From Flavobacterium succinicans (GTDB lineage Bacteria > Bacteroidota > Bacteroidia > Flavobacteriales > Flavobacteriaceae), in contig NZ_JMTM01000046.1 in the NCBI RefSeq assembly GCF_001662485.1, positions 248,001 to 312,000 of the forward strand: a stretch of 64,000 bases of DNA, read 5' to 3'. Below are positions 24,887 to 34,313 of this stretch, piece by piece; position 1 is the first letter of the stretch; the number at the start of each line of letters is the position of its first letter. The translations under genes were made by a program, and so were the position numbers. The notes below the pieces were generated by a model. It was not told the DNA's origin. It ran no database searches and worked only from the letters and a program-made list of their open reading frames with translations.

Positions 24887-27700
24887 ATGAAAACAAAGTT
24901 ACTGTTGCTGCTATTTTTTACTTTTCTAATCTCTCATGCCCAAAAAGGGGTAATCTCGGGGAAAGTATTAGACACTGATGATCAATTACCACTTCCTGGG
25001 GCTTTAATCCAAATAGAAGGATTCAATAAATATGCTGTATCAGATTATACAGGGAATTATGAGTTTTTAAACTTAAATGCAGGAAAATATGTTCTGCATG
25101 TAAAATATATGGGGTATACGCTGAAAACTATGGATGTAGAAGTAGAAGGAGGAAAAAACGTGAGCGTTACTTTTAACTTAAAAGCTACGGGTACTGAATT
25201 AAATGAGGTAGTGGTTGGCGATCGATTAAAAGGGCAATCCAAAGCCTTGAACAAGCAAAAAACCAATCAAAATATTACCAATGTGATTTCTTCGGATCAA
25301 GTGGGTCGTTTCCCAGATGCCAATGTTGGAGATGCTTTAAAAAGAGTGCCAGGTATTACGATGCAAAATGATCAAGGAGAAGCTAGAAATATTATTATTA
25401 GAGGTTTAGCGCCTTCTTTAAACTCAGTTACGTTGAATGGAGATCGAATTCCTTCCGCCGAAGGGGACAATCGTAATGTACAAATGGATTTAATTCCAGC
25501 AGATATGATTTCGACCATTGAAGTAAACAAAACGCTTACCTCGGATATGGATGCCGATGCTATTGGAGGTTCCGTCAACTTAATCACTCGTGCTACACCA
25601 AATGCACCTAGAATATCGGCTACTCTTGCAGGTGGATATAGCCCTATTAGAGAAAAGGGGAATTATACAGCAGGTCTAATTTTAGGGAATCGTTTTTTAG
25701 ATAAAAAATTAGGTGCAGTTTTAAGTGCCTCGTATAACAACAATAATTTTGGTTCTGATAATGTTGAAGGCGTTTGGGTGAAAGGAAAAAAAGACCAAGT
25801 TTATATGGAAGAATATGATGTTAGAAAATATGATGTACAACGTATTCGAAACTCCTTTTCGTTAGCTACGGATTATAAGTTTAACGAAAATAATTCTATT
25901 TATGTTAATGCGATGTACAACTTCAGAGATGATTTTGAAAATCGCTACCGTACGAGGTTTCGTGGAATTAAACCAACTTATGACGCAAATTATAACATCA
26001 TTGGATACAAAGGTGATGTACGAAGACAAACAAAAGGTGGAATTGAGGCTAACAAAAACGCACGTTTAGAACGACAAATTGTTCAAAATTATGCCATAGG
26101 AGGGGAGCACCTTTTAAGTTCAAAACTTGACATGGATTGGGCTATTAATTACGCAAAGGCCAGTGAGGATAGACCAGGCGAACGTTACGTAGAATATCAA
26201 AATACCAAATTAGATATTAATCAAGATTTAGTGGATACTAGATTTCCATTACTTTCATCACTTGGAGCTAATGCTACTGATAAATTCAAATTTAGAACCC
26301 TTTCTGAAAACGATAATTATACAGAAGAATCAGAATTTGGAGCAAAGTTAAATTTCAGAGTACCATTCTCAGTAATTGAAGATCAAAAAGGAAGACTTCG
26401 CTTTGGTGCTAGAGCTAGAATAAAAGACAAAAAAAGAGAGAATACTTTTTTCGAATATACACCAATAACGGCGCTTGGTAATCTAAATGTAATTTCATCT
26501 AGTTTTTACGGTGGTGAGCAATTTCAACCAGGTTCACAATATATTCCTGGAACATTTGCTAGTAATTCCTTCTTAGGAGCTTTAGACTTGAATAATTCAG
26601 TATTGTTTACTAAAAAAGATATTCCTTCTGAATATTTGGCTTTGAATTATAAATCTAAAGAAAATATTTATGCTGGTTACATTCGTTGGGATCAGGATTT
26701 TACTTCCAATTTATCTATGATTGCTGGATTACGTGTTGAAAATACAGCTATTGATTATACAGCAAATTATGTAGAAGATGAAGAAAAAAAGCTTAAGGAA
26801 ATCAATAATACCAATTCCTATACAAATGTATTGCCTAGTGTAGCGTTTAAATACAACGGTAAAAAGGATTGGGTATATAGAACAGCCTTTACTACTTCTT
26901 TAGCGAGACCTAATTATTATGATTTGTCACCATTTATAAGTGTTGTTCCAGCTGATGATTCAGAAATCCTTGCGGGTAATCCTAACTTAAAAGCTACGTA
27001 TGCATACAATTTTGACCTAATGGCCGAAAAATATTATAAAAATGTAGGATTATTGTCAGGTGGCGTTTTTTATAAAAACTTGAATAACTTTATTTATACG
27101 TATAGAAATAATCAATATACTAATGCTGATTTTACTGCCGATTTCCCAGGACAGCCTAATCCAATTCCTGCTATTAATCCTGGGAATTGGGGATTAACAC
27201 AACAAAGAAATGGCGAAAACGTAAGTGTTTATGGATTTGAAATTGCGATACAAAGGCAATTGGACTTCATTCCAGGAAAATTCTTTAAAGGCTTAGGCGT
27301 TTATTTGAATTATACTTTTACAGCTTCTGATGCTAAAGGAATTACGAATTCAAGTGGAGAGGAACGAAAAAATGTAAGTTTGCCAGGAACTGCTCCTCAC
27401 ATGTTTAATGGCTCTTTATCGTGGGAAAATAAAAGATTTTCTGCGCGGGTTTCACTTAATTATGCCGCGGATTATTTAGATGAATTAGGTGCCAATGAAT
27501 TCGAAGATCGATATTATGATAAACAATTATTTGTAGATGCAAATGCCTCTTATAAAATAACTAAGCACTTAAGAATATTTGCAGAAGCAAATAACTTAAC
27601 CAACCAACCTTTACGCTATTACCAAGGTATAGCTTCTCGCACAATGCAAATGGAATACTATCAAGCTAGATATAATTTTGGTTTGAAGTTTGATTTGTAA
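24887..27700 (+). CDS. TonB-dependent outer-membrane receptor
   Basis: This 937-residue protein has a Sec signal peptide (LLLLLFFTFLISHA), then a carboxypeptidase-D-regulatory-like domain (~20-105: GVISGKVLDTDDQLPLPGAL). A plug domain follows (~120-240: VISSDQVGRFPDANVGDALK, RVPGITMQNDQGEARNIIIR) and then a large barrel ending in an aromatic residue motif (YNFGLKFDL). It imports a substrate across the outer membrane with TonB energy. There is no SusD partner, so it is not a typical glycan-uptake pair. The following acid phosphatase and phytase suggest the substrate is an organic phosphate such as inositol phosphate, or a phosphate-linked ligand; this is inference. A Pho-box-like array lies upstream and a hairpin terminator follows. 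Confidence 0.92.
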   Translation: MKTKLLLLLFFTFLISHAQKGVISGKVLDTDDQLPLPGALIQIEGFNKYAVSDYTGNYEFLNLNAGKYVLHVKYMGYTLKTMDVEVEGGKNVSVTFNLKATGTELNEVVVGDRLKGQSKALNKQKTNQNITNVISSDQVGRFPDANVGDALKRVPGITMQNDQGEARNIIIRGLAPSLNSVTLNGDRIPSAEGDNRNVQMDLIPADMISTIEVNKTLTSDMDADAIGGSVNLITRATPNAPRISATLAGGYSPIREKGNYTAGLILGNRFLDKKLGAVLSASYNNNNFGSDNVEGVWVKGKKDQVYMEEYDVRKYDVQRIRNSFSLATDYKFNENNSIYVNAMYNFRDDFENRYRTRFRGIKPTYDANYNIIGYKGDVRRQTKGGIEANKNARLERQIVQNYAIGGEHLLSSKLDMDWAINYAKASEDRPGERYVEYQNTKLDINQDLVDTRFPLLSSLGANATDKFKFRTLSENDNYTEESEFGAKLNFRVPFSVIEDQKGRLRFGARARIKDKKRENTFFEYTPITALGNLNVISSSFYGGEQFQPGSQYIPGTFASNSFLGALDLNNSVLFTKKDIPSEYLALNYKSKENIYAGYIRWDQDFTSNLSMIAGLRVENTAIDYTANYVEDEEKKLKEINNTNSYTNVLPSVAFKYNGKKDWVYRTAFTTSLARPNYYDLSPFISVVPADDSEILAGNPNLKATYAYNFDLMAEKYYKNVGLLSGGVFYKNLNNFIYTYRNNQYTNADFTADFPGQPNPIPAINPGNWGLTQQRNGENVSVYGFEIAIQRQLDFIPGKFFKGLGVYLNYTFTASDAKGITNSSGEERKNVSLPGTAPHMFNGSLSWENKRFSARVSLNYAADYLDELGANEFEDRYYDKQLFVDANASYKITKHLRIFAEANNLTNQPLRYYQGIASRTMQMEYYQARYNFGLKFDL

Positions 27701-27721
27701 TTGTTGTCTGTTTTTGTTGCG

Positions 27722-27758
27722 AAACAAACAGGATGTATTTCCTGTTTGTTTTTTTAAT
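27722..27758 (+). terminator. Hairpin terminator between TonB receptor and phosphatase
   Basis: AAACAAACAGG pairs with CCTGTTTGTTT around an 8-base loop, followed by a T-run. It lies in the 66-bp gap after the receptor stop, so the downstream genes may be expressed by partial read-through. Confidence 0.75.
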
Positions 27759-27766
27759 TTTACTCC

Positions 27767-28750
27767 ATGAAGAATTTATTTATATGTTTTTTTGTCGCAC
27801 AACTACTTTGTGCTCAAACTCCTTCCCAAAGAGAACCTTCAGGCTACACAGGAGGTTATTTGTCTCAATTACAACAAACCCATAAGAGCCTGAACTTTTT
27901 ATTGATGGGAGATTTTGGTCGCTATGGACAGTTTTACCAAAAGGAAGTAGCTACCCAAATGGGAAAAGCAGCTGCTTCTCTCGATGCTAAATTTGTGATT
28001 ACAGTGGGAGATAATTTTTATCCTAATGGTGTTCGCAGTACACAAGATTATTCGTGGATGGCTTCTTTTGAATCGGTTTATACGGATTACAATTTGCAGA
28101 ACGATTGGTATGTTACTTTGGGGAATCATGATTATAGAGGTAGTTTAAAAGCGCAAATTGATTATTCGAACATAAGTAGACGTTGGCATCTGCCTTCAAC
28201 CTATTACAAAAAAATGATTGATTTGGAAGATGGTAATAAACTCTTGCTTTTGGTTATGGATACTTCGCCATTTATAGACAGCTATTATAAAAAAGGGACA
28301 GATATGTACGATAATCTTATAGCTCAAGATACGACAGCACAAAAGAAATGGCTAATTAAGGAGTTGGAAACCAAAGATGCTGCTGTAAAATGGAAAATTG
28401 TCGTGGGACATCATCCCTTATATAGTGGAGGCAAAAGAAAAGACAGTCCAGAGACTAAGAGTTTTGAAAATAAATTTGCCACTATTTTTGATACTTATAA
28501 AGTTGATGCATATTTCTGTGGACATGAACATGATTTGCAAATTATTAAACCCAAAAATCGTTACACTACTCAGTTTTTGTCCGGTGCTGCCTGCGAAGTA
28601 AGACCTTCTGGAACTCGTGAAGGAACCTTGTTTTGGGCTGAAAAAGCAGGTTTCATGACTTTTTCTGTAACCAAAGACCAATTAGTGGCACAGGTTGTTG
28701 ACGCTGAGGGTAATGTTATTTTTAAAACGAATATTGATAAAAAAAAGTAA
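27767..28750 (+). CDS. Secreted purple-acid-phosphatase-like metallophosphoesterase
   Basis: This 327-residue protein has a signal peptide (NLFICFFVAQLLCAQ) and a calcineurin-like phosphoesterase domain. The order and wording of its metal-binding motifs resemble tartrate-resistant (purple) acid phosphatases: GDFGRYG near residue 46, GDNFYPNG near 82, GNHDYRG near 121, GHHPLYSGG near 214, and GHEHDLQ near 252. It should remove phosphate from phosphomonoesters in the periplasm or outside the cell. Together with the phytase 3 bp downstream and the TonB receptor upstream it forms a phosphate-scavenging set. The exact substrate range cannot be read from sequence; phosphodiesterase activity is an alternative. 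Confidence 0.88.
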   Translation: MKNLFICFFVAQLLCAQTPSQREPSGYTGGYLSQLQQTHKSLNFLLMGDFGRYGQFYQKEVATQMGKAAASLDAKFVITVGDNFYPNGVRSTQDYSWMASFESVYTDYNLQNDWYVTLGNHDYRGSLKAQIDYSNISRRWHLPSTYYKKMIDLEDGNKLLLLVMDTSPFIDSYYKKGTDMYDNLIAQDTTAQKKWLIKELETKDAAVKWKIVVGHHPLYSGGKRKDSPETKSFENKFATIFDTYKVDAYFCGHEHDLQIIKPKNRYTTQFLSGAACEVRPSGTREGTLFWAEKAGFMTFSVTKDQLVAQVVDAEGNVIFKTNIDKKK

Positions 28751-28753
28751 AAA

Positions 28754-29806
28754 ATGAATAAGTATAGTAGTTTGATAGTGGTTGCTGCTTTTGTAACATC
28801 TTGTTCCAGTTCATTAGCACCCTTGCGAAAAGATGGACTAAAACCAACAGTAGTAACCGAAACCGTTTTGCACGATACTGATGATCCAGCCATTTGGATT
28901 CATCCAACAAATCCTCAAGAAAGTCTTGTTATTGGTACAGATAAAGATACTGATGGTGGTTTGTATGTGTTCAATTTACAAGGCAAAATCATAAAAAAAT
29001 CAGAAACCATCAAGAGACCTAATAATGTGGATATTGCCTATGGTTTACAAATTGATGGTGTATTGACTGATATTGCAGTAACAACAGAACGTGAAACGAA
29101 TAAAATTCGCATTTTTAGCCTGCCCGACTTGAAGCCTTTGGATAACGGTGGTATTCCTGTTTTTGAAGGGGAAATGGAGAGAGATCCAATGGGAATTGCA
29201 ATCTATACACGCCCATCAGATAAAGCGGTTTTTGCAATTGTAGGTAGAAAATCTGGACCTTCAGGTTCTTATTTATGGCAATATGAATTAAAAGGAACTT
29301 CGGATACTAAAGTTGAAGCTACTTTGGTGCGTAAGTTTGGAGCCTACAGCGGAAAAAAGGAAATCGAAGCCATTGCAGTAGATAATGAATTGGGAGCGGT
29401 TTATTATTGCGACGAGCAATTTGGAATTCGAAAATACAAAGCCGATCCTGCATTAAATGACAATCAAGAATTAGCGTTGTTTGGACAAAAAGATTTCAAA
29501 TCCGATCATGAAGGAATGGCTATTTATAAAGCTTCTGCAATTACGGGATACATTTTGGTTTCTAATCAACAGGCCAATTCTTTTATGGTGTATCCAAGAG
29601 AAGGAAGTAATGGCAATCCGAATGAATATAAACTATTGGCAGAAATTCCAACTTCTACCATAGAATGCGATGGTGCCGATATTACGGCTATTAATCTCGG
29701 TAAACCTTTCGATAAAGGATTGTTTGTAGCCATGAGCAACGGAAAAACGTTTCACTTTTATGACTGGAAAATCATTCAAGAAGCTATCGATAAGCATAAA
29801 AAATAG
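28754..29806 (+). CDS. Beta-propeller phytase (3-phytase), lipoprotein
   Basis: This 350-residue protein has a lipoprotein signal (VTSC, Cys17) and the beta-propeller phytase domain along almost its full length. Signature segments are DDPAIWIHP near residue 46, IGTDKDTDGGLYVF, RPNNVDIAYG, TTERETNKIRIF, KEIEAIAVDNELGAVYYCDE, and SDHEGMAIY near 250. The acidic residues in these segments bind the calcium ions that hold the phytate. The enzyme releases phosphate from calcium-phytate at neutral to alkaline pH, here probably at the cell surface. It starts 3 bp after the phosphatase stop, so the two are cotranscribed; the phosphatase may finish dephosphorylation of lower inositol phosphates. Confidence 0.92.
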   Translation: MNKYSSLIVVAAFVTSCSSSLAPLRKDGLKPTVVTETVLHDTDDPAIWIHPTNPQESLVIGTDKDTDGGLYVFNLQGKIIKKSETIKRPNNVDIAYGLQIDGVLTDIAVTTERETNKIRIFSLPDLKPLDNGGIPVFEGEMERDPMGIAIYTRPSDKAVFAIVGRKSGPSGSYLWQYELKGTSDTKVEATLVRKFGAYSGKKEIEAIAVDNELGAVYYCDEQFGIRKYKADPALNDNQELALFGQKDFKSDHEGMAIYKASAITGYILVSNQQANSFMVYPREGSNGNPNEYKLLAEIPTSTIECDGADITAINLGKPFDKGLFVAMSNGKTFHFYDWKIIQEAIDKHKK

Positions 29807-29824
29807 CCAGCTGAGTTAACAATA

Positions 29825-29858
29825 AAAAAGAGCTGTTTCGCAAAGAACAGCTCTTTTT
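29825..29858. terminator. Bidirectional terminator between phytase and pckA
   Basis: AAAAAGAGCTGTT-TCGCAAAG-AACAGCTCTTTTT is a strong 13-bp stem with A- and T-runs, between convergent genes. Confidence 0.9.
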
Positions 29859-29892
29859 AGTTTTGGTTAGTTTATTTTGGTTTTGGTAATTT

Positions 29893-31494
29893 TTATGCTT
29901 TTGGAGCACCAGCCAAAATTTCTTCGTTAGCAAATTCTTCAAATTTCTCAAAGTTTGCTTTGAATTTTTGAGCTAGTTCAACTGCTTTTACGTCATATAA
30001 TGCTTTGTCTTCCCAAGTATTTCTTGGATTTAAGATTTCAGCTGGAACATTTGGACATTCTTGTGGAATGGCAATTCCAAATACATCATGATTTATAAAC
30101 GGAACCGCATCCAATTCTCCATTTAAGGCTGCGGTAATCATGGCACGAGTATATTTTAATTTCATTCGGCTGCCTGTTCCGTAAGCACCACCTGTCCAAC
30201 CTGTGTTGATTAACCATACGGTAACATTGGCATCTTTCATTTTTTTGCTCAACATTTCAGCATATTTAGTAGGATGCAATGGCATGAAAGGTGCGCCAAA
30301 ACATGCTGAGAAATTAGGCTGTGGTTCTGTTACACCAGCTTCTGTTCCTGCTACTTTTGCCGTATAACCAGATATAAAGTGATAAGCAGCTTGACCTGGA
30401 GTAAGTTTTGATATTGGAGGAATAATTCCAAAAGAATCAGCCGTTAAAAAGAAAATATTCTTTGGGTTTTTACCAATAGACCCTGGTTGAATATTATCGA
30501 TATGGGTAATTGGGTAGCTTACTCGAGTGTTTTGTGTAATAGAAACATCATCAAAATCTACTTCGTTAGTACCTGATTTAAACACAACATTCTCTAAAAT
30601 AGCTCCTCTAGTGATGGCTCTGAAAATATCTGGTTCATTTTCTTCTGACAAGTTGATTACTTTGGCATAACAACCTCCTTCAAAGTTGAAAACAGTGTTC
30701 TCGTTTGTCCAACCGTGTTCGTCATCCCCAATTAGTTTTCTTTCTGGATCAGCAGATAAAGTTGTTTTTCCTGTTCCTGAAAGACCAAAGAAGATAGCAG
30801 TATCTCCATTTTTTCCCACATTGGCACTACAGTGCATAGGTAACGTATTTTTGTAAACCGGTAAGATAAAATTCAAGGCAGAGAAAATTCCTTTTTTCAT
30901 TTCTCCGGTATAACCAGTACCTCCAATTAGCGCAATTTTTTTAGTAAAATCTAAAATAGCAAAATTGCTCTGACGTGTACCGTCAACTGCTGGATTGGCT
31001 TCAAAACTTGGTGCACAAACCACAGTCCATTCTGGAGTAAAATTTTCTAATTCTTGTTCAGTTGGACGCAAAAACATATTATAGCAAAACAAGTTTGCCC
31101 AAGGTGTTTCGGTAACTACGCGTACATTCAATTTATAGTTTGAATCGGCACAAACATAAGCATCTCTTACAAAAACTTCTTTATTAGATAAGTGAGCTGT
31201 TACTTTTTTGTATAAAGCATCAAAAGCAGCTGGCTCGAATGGGATATTAACTTTTCCCCACCATACTTTGTCTTCTGTAATACTGTCTTTTACAATAAAA
31301 CGATCTTGAGGCGAGCGACCTGTAAATGTCCCTGTAGTAATGGCTAAAGCTCCTGTAGAGTTCTCTATACCTTGACCTAAAGCAATGGTTAAATCTTGTA
31401 ATTCATCTGGAGTTAATTGATACTGAATTTTGGCATTCTCAATTCCTAATTTTTCTAACGAAATCGTTTTCGTAAAAAGGGTGTTAGTGTCCAT
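29893..31494 (-). CDS. pckA: Phosphoenolpyruvate carboxykinase (ATP)
   Basis: This 533-residue cytosolic enzyme converts oxaloacetate and ATP to phosphoenolpyruvate, ADP and CO2, the committed step of gluconeogenesis. Full-length family features are TGRSPQDRF near residue 55, the kinase-1a P-loop GLSGTGKTTLSADP near 235, GDDEHGW near 255, the FNFEGGCYAK segment, and NTGWTGG/YGTGSRMKLKYTR near 440. The length matches the ATP-dependent family (about 530-540). It is a single-gene unit, with a terminator below and a 72-bp gap to the DUF423 gene upstream on the same strand. Confidence 0.97.
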   Translation of the reverse strand: MDTNTLFTKTISLEKLGIENAKIQYQLTPDELQDLTIALGQGIENSTGALAITTGTFTGRSPQDRFIVKDSITEDKVWWGKVNIPFEPAAFDALYKKVTAHLSNKEVFVRDAYVCADSNYKLNVRVVTETPWANLFCYNMFLRPTEQELENFTPEWTVVCAPSFEANPAVDGTRQSNFAILDFTKKIALIGGTGYTGEMKKGIFSALNFILPVYKNTLPMHCSANVGKNGDTAIFFGLSGTGKTTLSADPERKLIGDDEHGWTNENTVFNFEGGCYAKVINLSEENEPDIFRAITRGAILENVVFKSGTNEVDFDDVSITQNTRVSYPITHIDNIQPGSIGKNPKNIFFLTADSFGIIPPISKLTPGQAAYHFISGYTAKVAGTEAGVTEPQPNFSACFGAPFMPLHPTKYAEMLSKKMKDANVTVWLINTGWTGGAYGTGSRMKLKYTRAMITAALNGELDAVPFINHDVFGIAIPQECPNVPAEILNPRNTWEDKALYDVKAVELAQKFKANFEKFEEFANEEILAGAPKA

Positions 31495-31565
31495 AAAATT
31501 GTATTTGGTTTTTATTTGTTTCGATGTAAAAGTGTATTTTAATTATTATGTAGCTGTTTATGGTG

Positions 31566-31961
31566 TCATATTTCCTTTTTATTCTTTTTTAAAAAGTCAA
31601 ATAATAAAACAACCCAAGCTGAAATAAGAAGTACTCCTCCGATAGGAGTAATGAAGCCGATTTTCTTAAAATCAAAAGATGTTAAAGAATTAGTAGCTAA
31701 AAAATAGATGGAGCCTGAAAATAAAATGACTCCAGAAACTGTAAGATAATAAATGATTTTTTGTGATTTTTCAGATAGGGAAGTACTTAGACCAATGAAT
31801 AAGAGGAATAATGCATGATACATTTGGTAGCGTACCCCCGTTTCGAAGGTAACGAGTTCTTCTGTTGAAAGTATTTTTTTTAAGGCGTGCGCACCAAAGG
31901 CTCCTAAAATGATAGCTATCATTCCTAAAAGGGCAGCAGTTGAAATTACTTTTTTGCTCAT
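31566..31961 (-). CDS. DUF423 small membrane protein
   Basis: This 131-residue protein has four predicted transmembrane helices and the DUF423 (YgdD/TMEM256-like) pattern: LGAFGAHALKKIL near residue 20, TGVRYQMYHALFLL near 42, a third helix (GVILFSGSIYFLATNS), and ITPIGGVLLISAWVVL near 105. The function is unknown across the family; members are widespread inner-membrane proteins. It is on the same strand as pckA, 71 bp upstream, and may be cotranscribed. Confidence 0.9.
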   Translation of the reverse strand: MSKKVISTAALLGMIAIILGAFGAHALKKILSTEELVTFETGVRYQMYHALFLLFIGLSTSLSEKSQKIIYYLTVSGVILFSGSIYFLATNSLTSFDFKKIGFITPIGGVLLISAWVVLLFDFLKKNKKEI

Positions 31962-32061
31962 AGTTCCTATTTAGAATCTACTGCAAAAGTATTTATTACA
32001 TTTCAAACAAAAAGGGTTATTTCTGTTTTATTTTTAAATTTTGATGTTTTAACACAATCTG

Positions 32062-32093
32062 TTTGTTATAAATACAACAAAATAGTATGTTTG
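32062..32093 (+). promoter_or_regulatory. Promoter of the saccharopine-dehydrogenase-family gene
   Basis: TTTG (32062-32065) and TATGTTTG (32086-32093) are separated by 20 bases, close to the Bacteroidota -33/-7 arrangement. The -7 element overlaps the TTG-internal ATG at 32087, which argues for the later ATG at 32114. Confidence 0.55.
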
Positions 32094-32113
32094 TGTTAAA
32101 TATTTACATTTTT

Positions 32114-33484
32114 ATGAGAACAATACTCATTATAGGCGCTGGAAGATCAGCCTCATCGTTAATACAATATTTGCTAGCTAAGTCTGAAACAGAGCAATTG
32201 CATCTAATTATTGGGGATTTATCATTGGAATTGGCTCATAAAAAGACCAATAATCATCCTAATGCAACCCCAATAGCTTTAGATATATTTAATACACAAC
32301 AACGACAAGATGCGATTCAAAAAGCCACTATCGTTATTTCAATGTTACCCGCCCATTTGCATATTGAAGTAGCGAAAGATTGTATTTTGTTCAATAAACA
32401 TATGGTTACCGCTTCTTACATCAGTGAAGCTATGCAATCTTTGGATGCCGAAGCCAAGGCCAAAGGACTCATTTTTATGAACGAAATTGGTTTGGATCCT
32501 GGGGTTGATCACATGAGTGCTATGAAGGTTATTGATGAAATCAAAGAAAAAGGTGGAAAAATGCTGATGTTCGAATCATTTTGTGGTGGATTGGTCGCTC
32601 CAGAATCGGATACGAATATTTGGAATTATAAATTTACATGGGCACCAAGAAATGTGGTGTTAGCTGGTCAAGGTGGTGCGGCCAAATTCATTCAAGAAGG
32701 CGCCTACAAATACATACCCTATTGCAATTTGTTTCGCAGAACCGAATTTTTAGAAGTCGAAGGTTATGGTAGATTCGAAGCTTATTCTAATCGTGATTCT
32801 TTAAAATACAGATCGGTTTACGGTTTAGATGATGTGCTTACTTTATATAGAGGTACTATTCGCAGAGTAGGATTCTCTAAGGCTTGGAATATGTTTGTAC
32901 AGTTAGGTATGACCGATGATAGTTACATAATGGAAGGCTCAGAAGAAATGACCTATCGACAGTTTGTGAATTCCTTTTTGCCATATCACCCCACCGATTC
33001 TGTTGAACTAAAAATGCGTCACATTCTCAAAATCGATCAAGATGATATTATGTGGGATAAATTAGTAGAGTTGGATTTGTTCAGCCGTATCAAGAAAGTA
33101 GGTTTGAAAGATGCGACACCTGCACAAATTTTAGAAAAGATACTTTCTGATAGTTGGACTTTACAACCTGAGGATAAAGATATGATTGTCATGTATCACA
33201 AATTTGGCTACGAATTAAATGGCGTAACTTCTCAAATCGACTCAAAAATGGTATGTATTGGCGATGACCAAATGTACACGGCTATGGCGAAAACAGTTGG
33301 ACTTCCCGTAGCAATGGCCGCTTTATTGATTTTAAATGGTAAAATACAAACTAGCGGTGTACAACTTCCTATCCAAAAAGAAGTTTACGAACCCATCCTG
33401 AGAGAATTAGAATCATACGGCGTTGTTTTTCATGAACAAGCCATGCCTTATATGGGGTACAATCCTGATAAAATCTTCAATTAG
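32114..33484 (+). CDS. Saccharopine dehydrogenase family protein
   Basis: This 456-residue protein opens with a Rossmann NAD(P)-binding motif (ILIIGAGRSASSLIQYL). It has the family segments EIGLDPGVDHMSAMKVIDE near residue 130, SFCGGLVAPESDTNIWNYKF near 157, and a C-terminal lysine-adduct domain (HKFGYELNGV, MAKTVGLPVAMAALLIL). It is of the saccharopine dehydrogenase (glutamate-forming) or reductase type of lysine metabolism, or a related carboxynorspermidine-type enzyme; the sequence alone does not settle which. The start at 32114 fits the promoter better than the ORF start at 32087. It is a single-gene unit ended by a strong terminator. Confidence 0.85.
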   Translation: MRTILIIGAGRSASSLIQYLLAKSETEQLHLIIGDLSLELAHKKTNNHPNATPIALDIFNTQQRQDAIQKATIVISMLPAHLHIEVAKDCILFNKHMVTASYISEAMQSLDAEAKAKGLIFMNEIGLDPGVDHMSAMKVIDEIKEKGGKMLMFESFCGGLVAPESDTNIWNYKFTWAPRNVVLAGQGGAAKFIQEGAYKYIPYCNLFRRTEFLEVEGYGRFEAYSNRDSLKYRSVYGLDDVLTLYRGTIRRVGFSKAWNMFVQLGMTDDSYIMEGSEEMTYRQFVNSFLPYHPTDSVELKMRHILKIDQDDIMWDKLVELDLFSRIKKVGLKDATPAQILEKILSDSWTLQPEDKDMIVMYHKFGYELNGVTSQIDSKMVCIGDDQMYTAMAKTVGLPVAMAALLILNGKIQTSGVQLPIQKEVYEPILRELESYGVVFHEQAMPYMGYNPDKIFN

Positions 33485-33524
33485 TTTTCTTTTTTAATTT
33501 TAATTTTTTTTGAGTTTATTTGTT

Positions 33525-33568
33525 AACCGCTTCTCTAAACTTGTACTTGAAGAGAAGCGGTTTTTTTT
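33525..33568. terminator. Bidirectional terminator
   Basis: AACCGCTTCTCT pairs perfectly with AGAGAAGCGGTT around a 14-base loop and is followed by a T-run. It lies between the convergent saccharopine-dehydrogenase-family and TonB-C genes. Confidence 0.9.
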
Positions 33569-33574
33569 ATGAAT

Positions 33575-34282
33575 TTAAGCTTTTGGGTTTATTGTAATAG
33601 GTAATGAATATTTGACTCTCACAGGTTCACTGTTGATTTTTCCAGGAATCCATTTTGGAGCACTTTTTACTACTCGTATCGCCTCATCAACAGTTCCGTA
33701 ACCAACATTATCTCTTAAAGTTGTAATTTCGGTAAGAGACCCATCTGTTTCTATAATAAAACTAAGATAAATTTTGCCTTTGGCTTTTTGCTCTACTGCC
33801 TCTTTCGGTAGGGTAAAATGCATTGCAACGTACTTGTAAAAGGCTTCCATTCCATTCGGGAATATAGGGTCTTCGGTAATTTCATTGACTTGATACACTA
33901 CATTTTCACCCTTTTTAGTTTTTTTGTTTTTTGGGTCAAAAGCATCTATGATTATTACGGCAGGTCCTCCTTTTTGTAATATTTGATCGAGTTCTTCCTT
34001 GGTTGGCATTGTCTTACTTCCTCCTAAAAAACTCGGCACCAGCTTTTTTTCTGCTTGGTTTAATTGAGTGTATTTTTTTTCGGCTACAATATCCCCCTTT
34101 TCATTTTTGATTTTAAAAACGGTGTTGTTGAAATAGTTTTGATACAGTGTGCCTGTTTCTTTTTTTTGTGATGGATTTTCTTGAGCGTTTGTAAAAGAAT
34201 TTACGATTAATGCCAAAACTAGCATCGTGCTGCGAAACCATCTAGTGGGTTTCTTTTTTAATGGAAATTGTGATGTTTTCAT
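33575..34282 (-). CDS. Secreted TonB C-terminal domain protein
   Basis: This 235-residue protein has an N-terminal hydrophobic signal (MLVLALIVNSFTNAQ) after a basic stretch. A linker domain follows (~45-125: NNTVFKIKNEKGDIVAEKKY) and then a TonB_C domain (~140-233: EDPIFPNGMEAFYKYVAMHF, SFIIETDGSLTEITTLRDN, APKWIPGKINSEPVRVKYSL). Linker and TonB_C resemble the periplasmic half of the BlaR1-like protein encoded just upstream, so it looks like a duplicated, peptidase-free copy. If the signal is cleaved it is periplasmic; if not, it is a membrane-anchored TonB-like protein. It is the last gene of the blaI-like operon, 31 bp after the BlaR1-like gene. Confidence 0.85.
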   Translation of the reverse strand: MKTSQFPLKKKPTRWFRSTMLVLALIVNSFTNAQENPSQKKETGTLYQNYFNNTVFKIKNEKGDIVAEKKYTQLNQAEKKLVPSFLGGSKTMPTKEELDQILQKGGPAVIIIDAFDPKNKKTKKGENVVYQVNEITEDPIFPNGMEAFYKYVAMHFTLPKEAVEQKAKGKIYLSFIIETDGSLTEITTLRDNVGYGTVDEAIRVVKSAPKWIPGKINSEPVRVKYSLPITINPKA

Positions 34283-34313
34283 GGTCTTTTTTTTGGTTAA
34301 ATAATTTATTGTT

